Assembly (NCBI GenBank): GCA_016716065.1
Contig: JADJXA010000015.1
Span: 46,565 to 110,564, forward strand
Direction of reading: 5' to 3'
Length of the DNA stretch: 64,000 bases
Source: Candidatus Leptovillus gracilis
GTDB taxonomy: Bacteria; Chloroflexota; Anaerolineae; Promineifilales; Promineifilaceae
Shown here: one piece after another, positions 62,512 through 64,000 of the stretch
How positions within the stretch are numbered: position 1 is the stretch's first letter
Layout: each line of letters begins with the position of its first letter
Made by a program: the position numbers and the translations under genes
The notes under the pieces: model-generated
What the model was told of the DNA's origin: nothing
Seen by the model: only the letters and a program-made list of their open reading frames with translations
Database searches by the model: none

Positions 62512-64000
62512 ATGACCAACTACGGCCAACACGTCAGCTTCATCTGGAGCATCGCCGAAACCCTGCGAGGCAGCTACAAACAGTCCGACTATGGCAAAGT
62601 CGTCCTCCCCTTCACCGTTTTACGCCGCCTCGACTGTGTACTGGAACCGAGCAAAGACGCCGTCCTCGCCAAAGTCGGCGCCCTGCCAGCCAACATTGAT
62701 GACACCATGCGCGAGCTAATGCTCAACATGGCGAGCGGCCAAAATTTCCACAATACCAGCCGCTACACCTTCGCCAGACTGCTCGACGACCCCCACAACA
62801 TCGCCGCCAATCTCAACCACATGATCAACGGTTTCAGCGCCGACGCCCGCGAAATCTTCATCGAGCGTTTCAAGCTCCCCCAACAAATCACCGTACTCGA
62901 TAAACACAACCTGCTCTATCTTATCGTCAAACAGTTTGCCGCCGCCGATTTGCACCCCGACAAGGTGAGCAATCTGGCGATGGGCTATATATTTGAGGAG
63001 TTGATCCGCCGCTTTTCGGAGCAGAGCAACGAAACGGCCGGGGAGCATTTCACCCCCCGCGAAGTCATCCGCCTGATGGTTAACCTGCTTTTTCAGGAAG
63101 ACAGCGCCGCCCTTACCCAAAAGGGCATCATCCGCAAGCTGTATGACCCGGCCTGCGGCACGGGCGGGATGTTGAGCGTGGCCGAAGAGTACCTGCGCGA
63201 ACTGAACCCGGATGCCCATCTGGAAGTGTATGGGCAGGAACTGAATGACGAAAGTTACGCCATCTGCAAATCGGACATGATGATTAAGGGGCAGAACGCC
63301 AAAAACATCTACCCCGGTAACAGTTTTTCCGAAGATGGGCTGCCCGATCAGCAGTTTGATTACCTGCTCTCCAACCCGCCGTTTGGCGTGGAGTGGAAGA
63401 TGGTGCAGGACGTGATCCAAAAAGAACACAGCACGCGGGGCTACAAAGGGCGCTTTGGCCCTGGGCTGCCGCGCGTCAGTGATGGTTCGCTGTTGTTTGT
63501 GCTGCACATGATCAGCAAGTTTAACCGCGATGGGAATAGCTCCCGGCTGGCGGTGGTGTTGAATGGCTCGCCGCTGTTTACGGGCAGCGCGGGCAGCGGT
63601 GAAAGCGAAATCCGGCGCTGGATTATTGAGAATGATTGGCTGGAGGCGATTATCGCCCTGCCAACCGATATGTTTTACAACACCGGCATCGCCACCTATA
63701 TCTGGATTATTACCAACCAGAAGACGAAGCCGCGCCAGGGCAAAATTCAACTGATTAACGCCACCGGTTTGATACGCCGATGCGCAAAAAGTTTGGCAGC
63801 AAGCGCAAGCAGATCGCCCCGGCCGACATTGACAAGATCACACAGTTGTTTGGCGATTTTGCGGAAAATGCGTATTGCAAAATCTTCGACAACGCCGATT
63901 TTGGCTATCAGCGCATTACCGTGGAACGGCCGTTGAAGCTAAACTTCCAGGCCAGCCCGGAACGGATAGCGCGGTTAAAGGAAGATAGCGGCTTTGCCCG
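62512..64000 (+). pseudogene. hsdM: Type I restriction-modification methyltransferase subunit, frameshifted and partial
   Basis: N6-adenine methyltransferase subunit of a type I R-M system. The HsdM N-terminal helical domain is followed by the methylase domain with FTPREVIRLMV, SAM motif DPACGTGGML and catalytic SNPPFGVEW. Near 63771 the frame breaks: after KIQLINAT the open frame gives nonsense to a stop at 63936. Shifting by one base from 63771 restores DTPMRKKFGSKRK, LFGDFAENAYCKIF and YQRITVERPLKLNF, the expected HsdM continuation, open to the window end. One missing base (probably a G) explains it; a real mutation and an assembly error cannot be told apart. AGGA precedes the ATG. Confidence 0.88.

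Overview
The window looks like a chromosomal segment of an uncultured-type Chloroflexota bacterium (Anaerolineae sensu lato; this is inference). Supporting signs are the high GC content, a class T-box leader on valS, lipoproteins with SdrD-B-like and NBR1-like domains, a BTAD/NB-ARC/TPR regulator, a PASTA-less Ser/Thr kinase, a DtxR-FeoA fusion and what looks like an N-type ATPase beta subunit. The most pervasive signal is not a gene. The self-complementary octamer ACGGCCGT occurs about 130 times by eye, roughly one per 0.5 kb in genes and spacers alike, so it behaves like the HIP1 palindrome of cyanobacteria. Spacers also carry degenerate 7-bp-period repeat tracts, a 33-bp dyad element (three copies) and several MITE-like palindromic elements.

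Layout. 1-4.5 kb (minus strand): start of an ATP synthase beta gene, gyrB, a membrane protein, a YitT-family protein, tRNA-Arg and tRNA-His. 4.6-12 kb (plus): Ser/Thr kinase, ftsH, GNAT acetyltransferase, 7TM-GAF-HTH sensor, lysA, small acidic protein. 12-16.8 kb (minus): DUF971, valS with a T-box leader, M20 peptidase. 17-24 kb: MOSC protein, argH, a receiver-only response regulator, a sulfotransferase-like protein, and an iron-uptake operon (membrane-anchored DtxR-FeoA fusion plus FeoB split into two genes). 24-29 kb (minus): PIG-V-like mannosyltransferase, degenerate Clp ATPase, folA, thyA. 29-35 kb: glycosyltransferase, HEXXH protein, BTAD regulator. 35-39 kb (minus): thiolase, hutH, membrane protein. 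39-44.8 kb (plus): holB, an S2P-like protein lacking the catalytic Glu, HisN-like phosphatase, M42 peptidase, large lipoprotein.

45-49.3 kb: a FadR-like regulator with a clear promoter and FadR-type operator, followed by an AGPS-like FAD oxidase and a membrane-anchored GlpD, possibly a lipid or ether-lipid module. 49.8-55.5 kb: a small lipoprotein, a 39-residue membrane microprotein ending in W-I-Y-Q-G-F, two lipoprotein SGNH proteins, an MBOAT acyltransferase, a membrane SGNH protein and an acyl carrier protein. Together these resemble the Dlt-type acyl relay (ACP, MBOAT, tyrosine shuttle, SGNH transferase). A fatty-acyl-AMP-ligase-like gene 5 kb further on could charge the carrier. I consider this the best candidate for an undescribed system. 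56-64 kb: small hypothetical, secreted subtilase, ABC-F ATPase, the acyl-AMP ligase, tRNA-Gly and an hsdM gene that carries a frameshift and runs off the window.
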